A stretch of 64,000 bases of DNA from Polytrichum commune (GCA_950295325.1 OX485807.1:22849666-22913665), one strand, 5' to 3'; positions 22,553-36,185 are shown, counted from the stretch's first letter. Numbers and translations: made by a program. Notes: a model not told the origin generated them from the sequence alone.

Positions 22553-25130
22553 CACTGAGCCAACTAGCGCCAATAGAGCTGGAAATGCTACCAACATTTT
22601 ACTTGGAGAAGATTCATGGTGGGTTGGGAGGGTGCATGCCATGAAACATCATAATGGGCATACGTTTGGGGTACTAAGGTAGCTGGTTGACCTCTTGGCC
22701 CAAGTTGAAGAATCTAAGAGGCCAATTTCTCACAATCCTTATACTGAAGTAATTCTGCAATATTACATCAAGGCCGTAACAAATTCAAATATGATCAACT
22801 CGATAGAAAACGGATTGATGTGGGTTGCATTATTTCTACTATGACCATGAGCTACAACGCTACCAATGGAGTATACATACTAAGCAAGATTGATACGGAG
22901 GAGCTGGGAAAGTTTGTGACTAAGAGAAATGTGTAGGGTTCATGTATGAGGCTTGTGCTTGTTTGCAAACTCCTATTAAGCAGGTGTCGAGTTTTTTAGC
23001 ACACAATTAAACTTTTATGTTTCCTGGACTATACTTGCACTTTTGTCATGCATATGATGCATGATATTCTATTTGTTGATATGGTTGTCTATAATAAGCA
23101 AGTATGATGTGACTGTGTTTTGTAACTTGGAATTCCTTTGAAGTTCATACTTCAGAAACCATGTTTGCAATAGTATGGAAATCGACGAATAGGTTATGTA
23201 CATTTGTCAAATACTCCCTTCGATTCATCTAAATGTAGCCACCTTAAAATCCACAAAACCCTAAGCTGATCACCTTGATTGCTTTTGAACTTAGCATGTA
23301 GCGGACACCTACTACTCCTTTTTTAACAAAAAAATAAGTGCTTAATCCGGTTACATGTTGTGATTTTGTAAATTTTCTTTACTAATTTGAGGTAGTGTAT
23401 TCCATAGATTGCTTGTTACAGATGCACCATTCAGTGTTTGAATTAGTCTGGCTTTGAAAGCCATTCAATTTAGAAGCAGAAAATAGTATCTACTTTCTCA
23501 AGGTGCAATTCATTTTATAACCTACTTTGGAAAACCGGCTAGCTTTGAAAAACCTAAGATCTCGACCGGTTGTTTCCAAAGTCCATGGTAGTAACTATAC
23601 TAGATAAATACATTAAGACCATCCGGATACTTTTTCAAAGCAATGAATGATTTTAATTGATCTAGATACAAATCTTCAAATTATGAAATCATTATTCACA
23701 ACTTAATAAGAGACTTCGATTTTTTTTAAATTATTTTCATTTTTCTATAATGGAAGTAAAATTTACAAATGAAAATGAAAAGCCTTGTTGTGCATTACCT
23801 TCACATTAGGTATATTTATCTTCACATAAGAAACATATCTCACACTATAATCTACATAAATTTAAAAAAATTAATAAATAAATGCAAATTAGAAGCAGGG
23901 GTTGGGATGGCTCTGTTGTGGATGGTCCTCTTATCCTTCAAATAGTACAATTCTAATTCAAATTATTGATGTACTATTAAATCAACACATGTTCATAATG
24001 AAAAACAATTACGTATCATGAAAGCTCTCAACTAACACTATAAAAATCGACATAGTATGAAGTTTTCTTTATAAAAAAAATGCTTTGCTAAAGATATACA
24101 ACAATAAGTGGGTATGAATATCTACTATAATTCACTTTCGAGACTAGTTGCTACCCTGGGCCAAATTCTCCCAAACCAATTAGCCAATGCGTTCTTCCGG
24201 CAACGGGCCCAAGCTACCCTCCCCAATGTCCAAGAGCTGCAAGTGGTTGAAAGTTCTCACTAGACCAAATTCATTTTGATATTTTGCAGCAGATGATGTC
24301 CCAACTAGGGATTGTTGTGGACAAATCTTCTTGTATTCCAATGCAACATGGATCATGTTAGATGTTTCTTGTTAGCAATTGAAAGGGATTTCTAACACAC
24401 CAATCTATGTCTTATTTGAACTCCATGTGCCAAGGTTATAAAGGTTCAAAGTTTTATTGTTAGGTGGGCCAAAATGGACACATGAATCTAATGTTAAGGT
24501 GATGGACATTCTCGAATCCATATGTGCATATTGTGCAAGATTTTAGGAGGTTGATTTTTGGTTGAATGAGTTGTTAGAACTGTCAATTTAATCATTGGAT
24601 TGAATCCTAACTATCACAAGTTATAAGGGGCCAAAGATTTCTTAGTAAATGATCTATAACTATCACAAGTGCTTGATATTAAGATGGTGGACATCCTCAA
24701 AATCAATATGTAGATACCATGCAAATTTTTAGGGTTTTGGTTTTGGGTGGGGTAGTGATGTGCGCTCCCTTACATAACTTACTAAGTGGGAAGTATTTTT
24801 TATTTTTATTTATTTTTCTCTGTTTTCTAAGATTCATGGGTAACACTTGGTCATATTATTGTACAATGTGTGAAATGCCCAATTAGTAGTGTATGAGATT
24901 CATGAATAGCCCCCCCCCATTCATGTAAATTTGTACACATGTCTTGGCACTACTACTAACTCACATATTCAAACTTAGATTGACAATTGTCAACAATAAG
25001 TGAGTGATTCAAGTATCATTATATGTTTTACGATTGGATGAATGAGAGATATATTTGTATCCAATACTTCCTTCTCATCAAGAACGATATGTTGGTTTTG
25101 AGATGATAATGGCAAAGTATACATAAGAGA
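22553..25130. other. AT-rich non-genic stretch
   Basis: No gene that I can support. A degenerate two-unit repeat lies around 24470-24740 (GGTGATGGACATTCTC versus GATGGTGGACATCCTC). A short C run lies at 24910-24918. Short open frames are unremarkable. Confidence 0.5.
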
Positions 25131-25134
25131 AATG

Positions 25135-25860
25135 AAAAATGAACATTGGTGTTCCACCAATGCGAACATGTTGACCCTGTCCTATTCAAGGGTCCCCTGG
25201 TTAAATGGTAGGGGTTTGGGGGGGGGAGGGGTGGGTCTATAGTAGTCTTTATGTTAGTTAGGAGTCAAATGTTTCTAGGGAGAGAGAAGCATTGCCTTCT
25301 ATTTACCTTCTAGTTTTCTTATTGTTTAGGGCAAATATATGAGGGACATGAGTATAACAAATTATTATGGCAATCACAATTAAGGTTAGCACAACACTTG
25401 CCAGTTGGTGGTCAATTCGGTTGAAGTACTCATGCTCTTGGTGATTGAGTCCACGTACATGAGTACATGGGATTTGACACGATATTTACAAATAAGGAAA
25501 GAAAAATGGGCATTGGTGTTCCACCAATGTGAATGTGAACCCAGTAGCCCTATCATGTTCAAGAGTCCTCTTGTTACAAGCTAAGGTGGATTGCCTACCT
25601 TTTTGTAGGTGGCCTCTATGATAGTATAATGTTAGTAAGGAGTCACATGTTTATAGGGAGGGAGGAATACAAGCTCTTGTTGCCTTCTAGTTTCTGGTCT
25701 GTTCAAGACAATGCATGTGAGGTATATGAGATTAACATATTCTTGTGACAATCACAGGTGAGGTCAGTGCGGTAATTACCGGTTGGCGGTCAGTGCGGCT
25801 GGAGTACTCATGCTCTTCATGATCGAATGCACAGGAGTACTTGGGGCTGATGCTTTGGGA
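25135..25860. repeat. Old tandem duplication of about 360 bp
   Basis: The unit at about 25135-25490 and the unit at about 25498-25860 share GGTGTTCCACCAATG, a GGAGTCA-ATGTTT segment, a TTGCCTTCTAGTTT segment and GTACTCATGCTCTT, in the same order. The second unit is richer in G and C, with CpG sites where the first has TG or CA. A G9-type run lies near 25218-25226 in the first. Confidence 0.7.
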
Positions 25861-27460
25861 GGGAAGAGACGTCACAGACATGGATCTCTGAGGAGGAGCC
25901 GAGACGGAGCGCGGGCAGTTTCCAAAGCCCAGCTTGGTACAAGCAAGTGGAGTGCCTGGGTCACTTGTGCACTGCCAAAGCATCGCCTTTGGGTCCATTC
26001 TTCGGCCTGGCTGGCTGAGTTCGGCGTGGAAGTCATCTCTAGAGCCTGGTCGGGTTTCTACGCTCTGATAACGGCTTCAGAAATCAGCTCGCATGAGCTC
26101 TAGATAAGTGGAACCATGTGATCATCATCATTACATGAAGGAAGAATGGAGAGTATATAGTGATTGACAACAATCTAGCATCCATCTGCATTGCAAGGCA
26201 GACAAACCATACTTACAAGGCCAAAAAACCATAGGAGGTCTCGTGATGCAGTAAATACGAGTCATGCAATTTCCTAATGAATCATAGTGCCATACCAAAT
26301 TGTTGCAACACTTGAACGTCATCTGCAAACGCCACAAACAGGCACCAAGGAGAAAAGAACAACCCGATTGAAGACGCAAGAAGTCTACAGAACAAGTTTG
26401 ATGAGTCCCTGTCTGCAGCACTCTACCCAAGTTGACATGCAAACGTATATGTGCATACAGAGTTCACATGATGATTGACAGCATCTTAAGATTAAGAACT
26501 TTGGAAAACTATTAGGAGAAATCAATCTTAGATCAAGACTCTCGCCTCAGGAATTGCAAGGTCGCATCACAAACAAGCCGCTTCTGAAAAGCGTGTTGCT
26601 CACATTTGAGATCCCATATTTGAACACAAGTTTTTCACCCTTACGCAATGGCAGTCACAGCAAACTGCATTGATACTCTTTCAACAAGCAGTTCCAAATC
26701 ACAAAAAACAATTTATGACCTCACCAGGTGTATCGCTCTGCCATACTCGTTATGACGCAAAGAATCAGCAATCGCCACCCCTCGTTTGCAACTCTCGGAG
26801 AATGAATGGCCCACTACATGGTTATTTACTGCCGGTACATGTCCAGTGTACCCCGGTATAGGACCTTCTCTTGGAAGCCTCACGTTTGAGTGATCTGTTG
26901 GGGACGTCATCGCCTACCCCCTGAGCAAGGTGCTGTGCTAAAAAGCAGAATTCGGTTCACGGTGTCAGTTTAGGCTTACCAAGCACACTGCCAACTATGC
27001 TGCTCTGTTTCCTCAGTTTCTAGTAAGAAAGGTATATCTCAAATTTATCAAAAGGATACATTCACACCAAACAAGTACATGTTAACGATCAAGTTGATAG
27101 TGTGTGTCTCTTGGCAGACCCACCCTTTCAAGTCTCTATTTAAACACACCTCTAAAAGGGCACCAACTGTTTGATTGAGTACTGCATGATCCTTCTAGGT
27201 AATCCAACATGAAACCTTTTCTTTGGATATATTGAGCGACTTTGAATATTAGCGCTGTCTGGGAGAAATGTGTCCCACCGGACAACAACCTTGTGATTGT
27301 AATAGCAAAAAATCCTTGACACTTTTGTGTACAAATTGTTTTGCTGTGGTCATGGCAAATGTATGTCATAGTGCATACCTTCTTCACTTTCTATCTATAA
27401 TTGTTGTGAAAGTGGTAGCAGTCACGGTTTCCATCTTATATCAGACTCATCAAGAAGCCA
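25861..27460. other. Region downstream of the SNM1-like gene
   Basis: Part of this is presumably the 3' untranslated region of the minus-strand SNM1-like gene, which stops at 27461. A GC-richer open stretch spans about 25783-26103 on the plus strand, but it overlaps a duplicated repeat and resembles no family. I do not call it a gene. Confidence 0.45.
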
Positions 27461-30400
27461 TCATTCTGGTTGTTCAGTAGTCTCCTTTGGATCAACAGTG
27501 GGTAAGGGTTCCTTGTTCAGCAAAGCCGCGACCATGACATCAGCTGGTTGGCCAGTACTGCTAACTACACTAGGGATAATGTTTTCGGGAGCAACAGCTT
27601 GAACAAATTCTTTGAGCTCTGTGAAACTGCAGTGCTCGCTGTATGGTACCTCATAGCTGCCACATCAACTGTTTGGTGAGCACATATGGTAGACAAAATT
27701 CAAATCCTAAGTACTTCAAAAATTGGATGCTTGCAAACTGGGGGTGCTAAACATGAAACTGGAATATGAGTTCAAGGGATTACCTAATCCTGGTGACACA
27801 AAGTTGACACAGCTAGTCACTCAACCATTTGACTTATACAAAAACCTTCTGTACAAAAAAGGAATTTTGTGAAAATCAAGAGAGCACACCGAATTATAGT
27901 TCCTTGTTGATATCGGCGACCAGGGCGGCCAGGAATTCGTTTCTTGCCCCTTCCAAAAGTCCAGCCTGTTGGTGAGAATCCAACAATAGAATTATAACGC
28001 CCCTAGCAAATGAGAAATAGGAACATGTCAAAAACCTTCCAATGGCAATTTGTATCCACACAAAGAAACAATGCAATATACCTTAATATTCTTGGAAGTG
28101 TGTAGAAAACAAATAGTAGCTCTCTGCCTATAATTCGATGTGACAGTGCTTTAATACATAAATGTGAAGCATGTGTTTCTCAACAAATTCTAAGGGACAA
28201 ATCACATACACCAAGAAAGGATCTAAAGCTTAAATAAGTACATGGTAGTGATGAGAGATTGAACTCATGCGTTTGAAACTGGCAATGCTCCACAACGGCA
28301 CCACATGAATATGGCTCTCTTGATCCCTGATAGTCAGCCATTTCTTGTCTTCTTCAGACAAGTCCATACAATCCAATAGTCTTCGCTTCACAGCCCCCAC
28401 ATATATGTACTTCTGTAAAACTTTTCCAACTTCAAGAAATATTCGCTCTTTTCCTGTAACCCAACTACCCCAGAAAAGCTGTTGAATCACAATTCACAGA
28501 GCTACACATCCATTAGAGATCTCCCGGCAAGTATCTTTGCCAACGATCATGCCAACAGGCTACAAGGCAACCCCATTCACACAATATTCGAGGTAAGTGA
28601 ATGAAAACATAGAAAATGGTGGAAGTACAGCAGGCTAGAGGATGGTTGAAGCAGCTCACCTAAGCTTGGAGGACTTATATCAAACAGACTACCTACCTAT
28701 AGTATAAGTGCCGATTAAAAAGAGTGTCTTGGGATTGAAGGCCTCTGCTTGGATCGCATCAATCACAAATTGAACTACAGCTTCTTGCTTTGGGAAATCA
28801 TACTGCAGGTCCATGTAACATTACACTCCATGTGTAAGAACCCCAAGTTAGAAGAATCAGGATCCAAGCTTTTCTTGATAATGCAGAGGATGATTTTTTT
28901 TCAAAGAATCCAAGGAGAAGTTTAGGTATTATAGACAAGTAGATCCTATCTGCATGAAATGAAACAAGCAAGCTCAGAAATGAATGCCCAATGAGAAGTT
29001 CCTCTGAATGGAGCAATAATTGGGTGACAAATTCAGAGAAGATGTGAATCTGTTGACATGTCTATGTTGTTGAGCCTGCTATATAACATTTGATGTTGGA
29101 ATCTCATATCCTGTCAAATAAGATACAAGCGTGCAAATCTGACCTGGGGATCACAGTAGGTAGTGTCAAGGATTAAAGTGGTGATTTTGCACGCTTTTAA
29201 AGCCTCATTCATTGCCATATCCGAACAAAATCGAAAATCTCCAGTGTGCAACACAGCCTTCACAAAGAAATACCACGGGAATGGTCATGTCATTGGTCAG
29301 GTGATAGCTTCTGCATAGTTAAACATATGTATCCTTGATGTACTCTACCCATTAATCAATGCAAAATTGCTAGTGAATGCAAGACAACAGAACATGATTA
29401 AAAATGCTGCATACAAGGATATCTTCAATATGTCAAAGCAGCTGTAGAGGTGACTGCAAAATTATCAATCTCGACACAAACTTATAAAGTTCAACAATAC
29501 AAAATGATGTATGACCTCACCTTACCATTTGGGGGCTCAAAGAGAATCATGACAGAACCTGGACAGTGATTTGCATCTATGAAAGTGACATTCACACCAT
29601 CTATTAGCACAGTTTCATCGAGGGGGATTATTTGAAGTCGATCCCAAGGCACCCCTATACGAAGGTTGACAAGGCGTGCCGTGATAGATGAGCAGAAGAT
29701 TTTACCATGCCTGAATCCTCGTGTTAGCCCTTGATAATCTGCAAATTAACATAATCTCCTAGCAGATCAGTGTAGCTGTCCTCAAGAAAAAACTTGTGCC
29801 TGGCATTTAAAATCCAACACTTGCAATATAGTCTTCTGTAAAGAGAGACTAGGCAGGAAAACAGCACAAATAGCAGCACTTCTATTTCGATGTCCTGAAC
29901 TCCATCACCCAAGATGCTCCAAATAGTGTCAGCAACAAGAGATATAATGCCATACTCAGAGAGAGTTTGGCATGAAATTTGCACATACTCTAAAATGAAC
30001 CTTCAAATCCAAAGAGGAGCTGCTAAAATTCATGGAGAGACGCTTACGGTCGGTATGAAAATGAGTTAGGAACCAGGTCGAGCATTCCCCTGTCAAGTGC
30101 TTGAAAGCATCCTACAAGGAGAATATTAAATAGGTTAACCCACAAAGCTTGTCATGGAAAGACACCACAGCAGTACTTTACACTCCAAAACACATCACCA
30201 TCTTACAGCTCTCTCTTGAGCACTTGTAGCAATACATGACAGCATATCTGTAAAGTACTTCATATAAGTTGACTGCTATGCAGACTTGGTGCACACCACC
30301 AGGTGGAGCATGCGCTTGTGGGGTCAGTCTAAGAATGAGTAAGGTGCTGCCTGCGTCTGACGCACTGGAGCTGAAAGTGTGTTGTACTACCACAAAGAAT

Positions 30401-33400
30401 TGTCTCATCTAGTTGACGATCGTGCGTCACAAAGATTGTCGTGAATTGGAGTTGAGATGCAAAAGATATACAAGGTCAGAGTGAATATTTTCTTTCTTTT
30501 TAAACAATTACGTAGGCCCTCCCACTTCTGTTCACTATGGAACCTAGAATGGTATCTACATTTTTAGCACATACTCCAATCTCATCTCATCATAACACTT
30601 GTAACTTTGGTGTCTGTTCGTTACTACAAACCTTGTCAAATACCACTCAAATATAGGCTTCTAATTAATAAGAGCGGTCACATAAGGCCCACATACCTAA
30701 TAATCGTATACTCAGCGGCTATGTAGTAAGGGAGAGGAGAAAGAATTACCACTCTGAAGGACGTGCCAGGAATACACATCCAAGGGGAAATAGTGCTAGC
30801 CCCAATGCTGTTATGGATCGTCCCACCAGCTCCAGGTATCCTCTTGGCTTTGCTCTTTGCAGGTGCTGCTTTACTGACCACATGGTCTAGTGGTTTTGGA
30901 CCTACCAGATATCCATGATCCAGAGTAGGAAGTCTTTGCCTAGAATTTGGAGGAAGAATGAAGAAGTCTGTGATTGACTTATTTGTTCCTGCTCAAATGG
31001 AATACCAAGCAAGGAGTTGCAACATCACTGTAAGGCAACTGGATGGAAGAAGTGTAAGTTAGATATCATGTGCTGTTGTATTATCTCTTCAGGGATGAAC
31101 TAAATTATGCATCTCAAAGTAGAGCGATGCACTGTTCACCTTACCCTGGTTTGCCTCCACAGAGGTGCTGCTGAGAGCACGTGGATTGGAAGGGCCTGGA
31201 GGCTCTTGCATTGTGGGACTTTCTGGTGCTGGCTCTGTTGTAGAGGCCTCTTTCATCTGCAACTCCTGTATAGCACACACTATCTTCCTTCTAGGTCCAA
31301 ATGCTGTGATTCCTAAAGAGCATAAATCCTGCAAAATGAACAAAGCAATCACACATGAAGCTCATGACTTGCAGATGCATACATGACCATAAGTGGGAAC
31401 TTCCACCAAGTCTCACCCCCCTCCACTTTGTTAGGGGAGGACCAGGCAAAGGCTCTTATCAATACCTGTTTGAATCCCCAACTTGCATTCTACTGTGCCG
31501 TGGGTTCTGAATCATATTTTGAAGGTGCACAATCTCATCCTTACTAAGACCACCTCGGACACTTAAGGATCCCAATTATCAATAAAAATACATGGGCCTG
31601 TAAATCCTGGAACCCACATGTGTCACAGGGCATTCTCTGTAAAGTTCAGCCTCTCTCCAGAATGTGACACCATCACAAAATGTTAAAACTAAAGCACCAT
31701 TGCTCGTATTTAACTAGAACCAGTTAGCGAAGGATTGGACCACAGAGACCAGTTCCAACAAACCACTAAATTGATTGTGCACCAGGTAGTACCAGCACTA
31801 GTACTCTCAAAAGCAAATGCAGGTGCCGGGTGCATCACAAGAACTTGTATTGAAGCTTGTCAGCTAGATTAACATACCCTTGTGAGTATCGATGTTCAAA
31901 CAAATCTTTAAAAAATGGTAACCAGTAAACCCTAAAAGGATTAATCAAGAGACATAATTGATACATAGCTCTTTAGAGTTGCGCACACTATACAAAGCAA
32001 TCAATACCTAGAATGAAATAGAAAACAAATCACACATGCGGCAAAATCCAAATGATGGCAAGCCATTTGACAAGGGTGCATCCACAACAATCTACATGGA
32101 AGGAAGAAGCCACTTTCCACAACAAGCCCACTCACTTCATCAGTGGATCCTTGTCTTGAGTTTACTGCTACACTAAACATCTGATTTAATGTAGCACTAA
32201 AATTGGTGTGTCGTGTTAATGAGAGTGGTTTTCATGACTTGTCATGTAGCACCAAGTGTCACATGGCACCCTCTCTGGTTGCCATCCAGTGATTGCAAAA
32301 CAATTAATATGGGTCAATGATGAATAGTGTGGGCCACATGAAGTCAGATGTCTAGTCTACTGATCTCCAGAGGTGACGAGACGACTCAGACAAATTATTG
32401 TACAGCATGTTAGATTGACAGAGTGATCAACGCATACCTCCTCAGTGAGCCACTTCAAAGTATCCCAATCAATCTCCTCCCTCAAGAAGATGTCCACATA
32501 CTTTCCCAGGTTGAGCTTTCGCAACCACTCCACAACCGGGGCCATGTCTGCCCCCTCCGATGCCTGGAGCAGATCCTGAGCTACTTCACCTAGTTCCTCA
32601 TCTTTAGCACTGTCCAGGCAGGCATTTGTGTGCCACTCTCTTTCATCAGTTGACAATTGGTCTATGCCAACCCCACATATTGGGCACTGAAGTGTGGCAG
32701 TATGGCTTGCATCATCACCCTCGCTGTCCAGAATTTGAATACTTTCGGTAATTTCTGCGCCTTCGGATTCGAAAGCTAGAGGCTGTAATACATCTTCAGG
32801 AACCCTGAGCTCGGAATCTCCTTTCTCCAGACAATCATTGACATGTTGCTCTCTGTCGTTGACAGGTAAATTGCCCATGGCGACTCCACAAATTGGGCAC
32901 TCCAAAGAATCCATGTTTTCAGTTGCCACGTCATGACAAAACTCAAGCCCTTGGTGGTGGTCAATCTTTAATTCATCAACGAAAGCTCCCGCAGTCATGC
33001 CTACAATCCCCATCCCTTCCGCAGGGTCGTGATCAATTTTGTGTGTGAAATTAGGATTGGCTTCGGTGGAACTGTCCTTCCAGTTGTTGCTGATCAGAAT
33101 GTCATATATGTTGGGCTCACGAGCAGCTCCACTCTGCATGTACTCCGTAGTTGAGAATTTGGGGCCCTTCCCAACCTTCTTCTCAACCTGTGTACAAATC
33201 ACCAAGTCATCCTCACATTCATCTCTTTGAGCGTCTCCATAGCCAAGACATCGGTAGTCATGCTCTGCTTCATCAAACAGAGCTCTCATTGCTGTGCACG
33301 GGGTCTCCATCTTCTCTCCTTCGACCTCTTTAAGACACTCCGCCTCCATCTTACGTGTGCCATCGCAAATCTCCGCAGAGGTCTCTTCCCTTATGTCTCC

Positions 33401-34144
33401 GATGTGCAAGCACCCATTTTCCAGGAAGTTAACCTCATCATCATCATCGTCATCAACATCATCATCCACAAGTGTCCTGTCTGCTTGTGTGCACGTGATG
33501 AAATCCTCGTCACTTTCATCTCCACGACAATTTGGCACAAATCGTTGCCTCTCAACGCACAAAGAATCTGTCACCACATTTACCTCACCCTGTTCTAATC
33601 CACCTACCCTAACAGAATCCCCATACTCACTTTGCTCTTGCATGCGGGTCAATCCATTCCCTACCCTGTCTTCATGGCCTTGCATGTCAGAACAGGGTAG
33701 TGTAACACCAATTTTCGCATACTCTCCTATCCGAACATTGTTCCCATCAGTGTCCTCCTTTCTTGAGCAATGTATCCTCACCCTGAAATCTTCAGAGCCT
33801 CTCACCCGCATTGAACTGCCATCCCTGGGCATGCATTTGCTCCCATCCACCCCTAACCCAGGACTCTCAGAATTCTCCCTACTACTTTGAAGGTGCACCA
33901 AACCGGTGGGTTCGGGTTTCTCACATGTGACCTTCTTCTTGCACCCATCTCCTTCATGTCCCGTTTGTTTGGTGACACGCAATTGATGAATCCCACTGTC
34001 CCCGAGCTTCCTTTTGAGTGGAGGCAAAGTGGGAGCCACAATTCCTGTAATTTGAACATCGTCGTCGCTATTTTCTTCCCGTGACGCCAAATCCAGGGCA
34101 CCGTTGTTGTCTTCCGTCCTTCTCCGTGTGCACTTCATCTTCAT
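27461..34144 (-). CDS. SNM1: SNM1-type DNA crosslink-repair nuclease (UBZ-UBZ-SAM-MBL-DRMBL)
   Basis: SNM1/Pso2 proteins are metallo-beta-lactamase 5' exonucleases acting on DNA interstrand crosslinks in the nucleus. Exons on the minus strand are 34144-32438, 31328-31145, 30988-30750, 30111-30048, 29738-29521, 29257-29144, 28802-28697, 28453-28242, 28002-27890 and 27656-27461, giving 1050 aa. Two UBZ4-like zinc fingers lie near residues 413-440 and 485-512 (CPICGV...H..CL, twice). A SAM domain spans about 535-595 across the first intron. SITDFF near 635 resembles a PCNA-binding box. The metallo-beta-lactamase core carries THFHTDH (about 726-732), DANHCPGSVMI, LHTGDFR and DTTYCDP. The DRMBL region has FSPTGW and YEVPYSEH. 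The ATG at 34144 follows an in-frame TGA four codons upstream. The plant SAM-domain SNM1 protein of Arabidopsis (At2g45700) is the likely counterpart. Confidence 0.94.
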
Positions 34145-34414
34145 CTCTTCTGCTCAGAACTCCGAACCTGTCTCTCCAGAGCAATTGGAAAGGGTGAAAA
34201 GGCTGCTGAAGCCAGGTGTTGCACCATCGCTGCCAGTCTGAATCATTTTGGCAACCAACACCTCCATCTCCGCAATCGCCACAACTGCATCCAATGCGGT
34301 GAATTGCTTCCGAGAGCAGAGAATTTGGAAGTTTGAAATTCGGGAACTGAAGAAGGAAAGCAAAATGGAGGGAAGCTTGGACAACACAAAAGTGGGCAAC
34401 TTCTCATTCATCCA

Positions 34415-34441
34415 TTAATCCATCCATCCATCCATCCATCC
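34415..34441. repeat. (CCAT)n microsatellite upstream of the SNM1-like gene
   Basis: About six CCAT units lie 270-300 bp upstream of the SNM1-like ATG, followed by a short GAAA run. It may be in the 5' leader or promoter. No specific site is recognisable. Confidence 0.6.
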
Positions 34442-34516
34442 ACAGAAAGAAAGAAAGATGACTCTAACGTTGCCACCGGCATATTAATGGACTAGATAAT
34501 GAACGAGAGCTCGAGC

Positions 34517-34898
34517 TACACTAAATATGATATTTAGTGTCACCAATTCTAATAATCTTGCGCAATACTAATTGTAAACCGCACTATAGTGTCACCATCA
34601 CTAAATGTTAACCCAACATTATTTGTCACTCTTTGTAGATTTTGGGGGGTATTATAGATTTACAGTGTTGCAATTACTGTCACTCACCAAGTGATTTTTT
34701 CATCCATACCTCAATCATCCATGCCAATATTTCATCACAAGTTGCTGACAAGAGAAGGTAGGGTTTTGGCCAATGGATGAATTCATTCCATCATCCATGA
34801 CAATATTTGTTCACTTATTCGTAAGAAGTGTCATCCAAAAAGTTACCATACTGACATTAATTAAATACCGTATGACACTAAATATCATATTAAGTGTA
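34517..34898 (+). mobile_element. TA-flanked MITE, reference copy
   Basis: The element is 34519-34896 (about 378 bp). The left end CACTAAATATGATATTTAGT and the right end, reverse complemented (CACTTAATATGATATTTAGT), are inverted repeats, each flanked by TA. It has no coding capacity. Relatives lie at 7775-8525 and, inverted, at 58202-58557. TA flanks suggest a Tc1/mariner-type origin, but the TIR does not match the classic Stowaway end. It lies about 375 bp upstream of the SNM1-like start codon. Confidence 0.75.
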
Positions 34899-34904
34899 GT
34901 TATT

Positions 34905-35460
34905 GGACATAACCGATCAACTCACGGACATAATCTAGGAATTTTGCATGATACCATGCCTTCATGAATGAAATATTCTGACAAGTTTTGGTAACCATTA
35001 TGTTCTTGGATGAGTGATCGGTTATGAACTAGATAACCCATGAGAGGAGAGTAAATGACGAGTTGCGGGAGCGTCAAGTCATCCACTTGCTTGAGTTGGT
35101 TATCAGTCATAACCAATTGACTCATGAACATAATTTGGAATCGGAGATAACATCACACTTCCATGGATGAAAACATTATGACAAGTTTTGATAACCCTTC
35201 TGCTCTTGGATGAGTGATTGGTTACGAACTAAGTTAGATATCCAACAAACAAGGGATCGAGTGGCATACAAGATGTGGGAGTGGTAGATGAACCATGGGA
35301 GCAGCAAGTTGTCCACTTAATCGAGTTGGTTATTAGCCATAACCAGATTAGCTCATGGACAAAATATGAGAACTGTGGATGATAGTGTGTCTTCATGGAT
35401 ACAAACTTGTGAGGAGATTTGATAACCCTTTTGCTCTTGGATGAGCGACTGCTTAAGGTG
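34905..35460. repeat. Three-unit degenerate tandem repeat
   Basis: Units share GACAAGTTTTG.TAACC, then TTGGATGAGTGAT and GGTTAT.A.CATAACC. The landmark TGCTCTTGGATGAG-like motif recurs at 35001, 35201 and 35432, so spacing is about 200 and 231 bp. It begins directly after the MITE. No coding function is visible. Confidence 0.6.
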
Positions 35461-36185
35461 TTGCATCATCTTCGAGTTAGTTGAAGTTATGTTGGATGAA
35501 AAACCGTTTAATGACTTTCTCATTGGAAAATGAAAGTGAATCCTATGTGTAATAAAGGCCTTTTTAATTCATGAATTATATTTTGTATATGTAGTGGAGG
35601 CATTTATCACACATTAAATTGAATAGCTTAGTATAAATACATGAGTCCAATTTCTAGCATGCCCTTAGTACGTATATAATTGTTTTTCTCTATAACTTCT
35701 CGTTTATAGAGGGTTTAATTTAATAATAGCCCATGCATGTCATTTAGGTTTCCGATGAAAAGTCCACCCCCCAGGGTGATTGCTTTGTGCTATGATGTAT
35801 TTGCCATATACAAGCATGAATATGTAACTAGCTTATATAACATGATAATCCATGTTAGTGTATGTCTAGAGCATCTTAAAACTTAAGAATTATACATAAC
35901 ATAGGCCATGGATAACAAGTCCTTCGACAAGTTAGAACTATATACAGAGTTGTGGAATTTGAGCATGTTAGAAAATAAGGGAACTATATGATCGAAATAC
36001 TTCTAAAAATGTAAAGTATTAACCCCCCCCCCCCGCCCCCCTCTTCCAAAGAGAACTCAAATACATCATTTCTACATGTGCCCCCTTAAGTTTACGAAAG
36101 GTGCCTCCCTCATGACCCACCTTCATCACACAAAACCATATACATACTTAAAATCTAATACATTTTTGTATATAAGATATGATCA
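35461..36185. other. AT-rich non-genic stretch
   Basis: I see nothing coding here. A C12 run plus a further C run lies at 36023-36041. Confidence 0.5.

Noticed and set aside
25783..26103. 106-codon open frame with Arg-rich middle
   Set aside because: Its start overlaps a duplicated non-coding unit, the opposite strand is equally open, and I recognise no domain.
32140..32345. Another member of the TA-flanked MITE family in SNM1 intron 1
   Set aside because: Only a short CTACACTAAA-like stretch matches; the interior landmarks of the family are missing.
33294..33890. Long plus-strand open frame
   Set aside because: It is the antisense shadow of the first SNM1-like exon, whose domains lie clearly on the minus strand.
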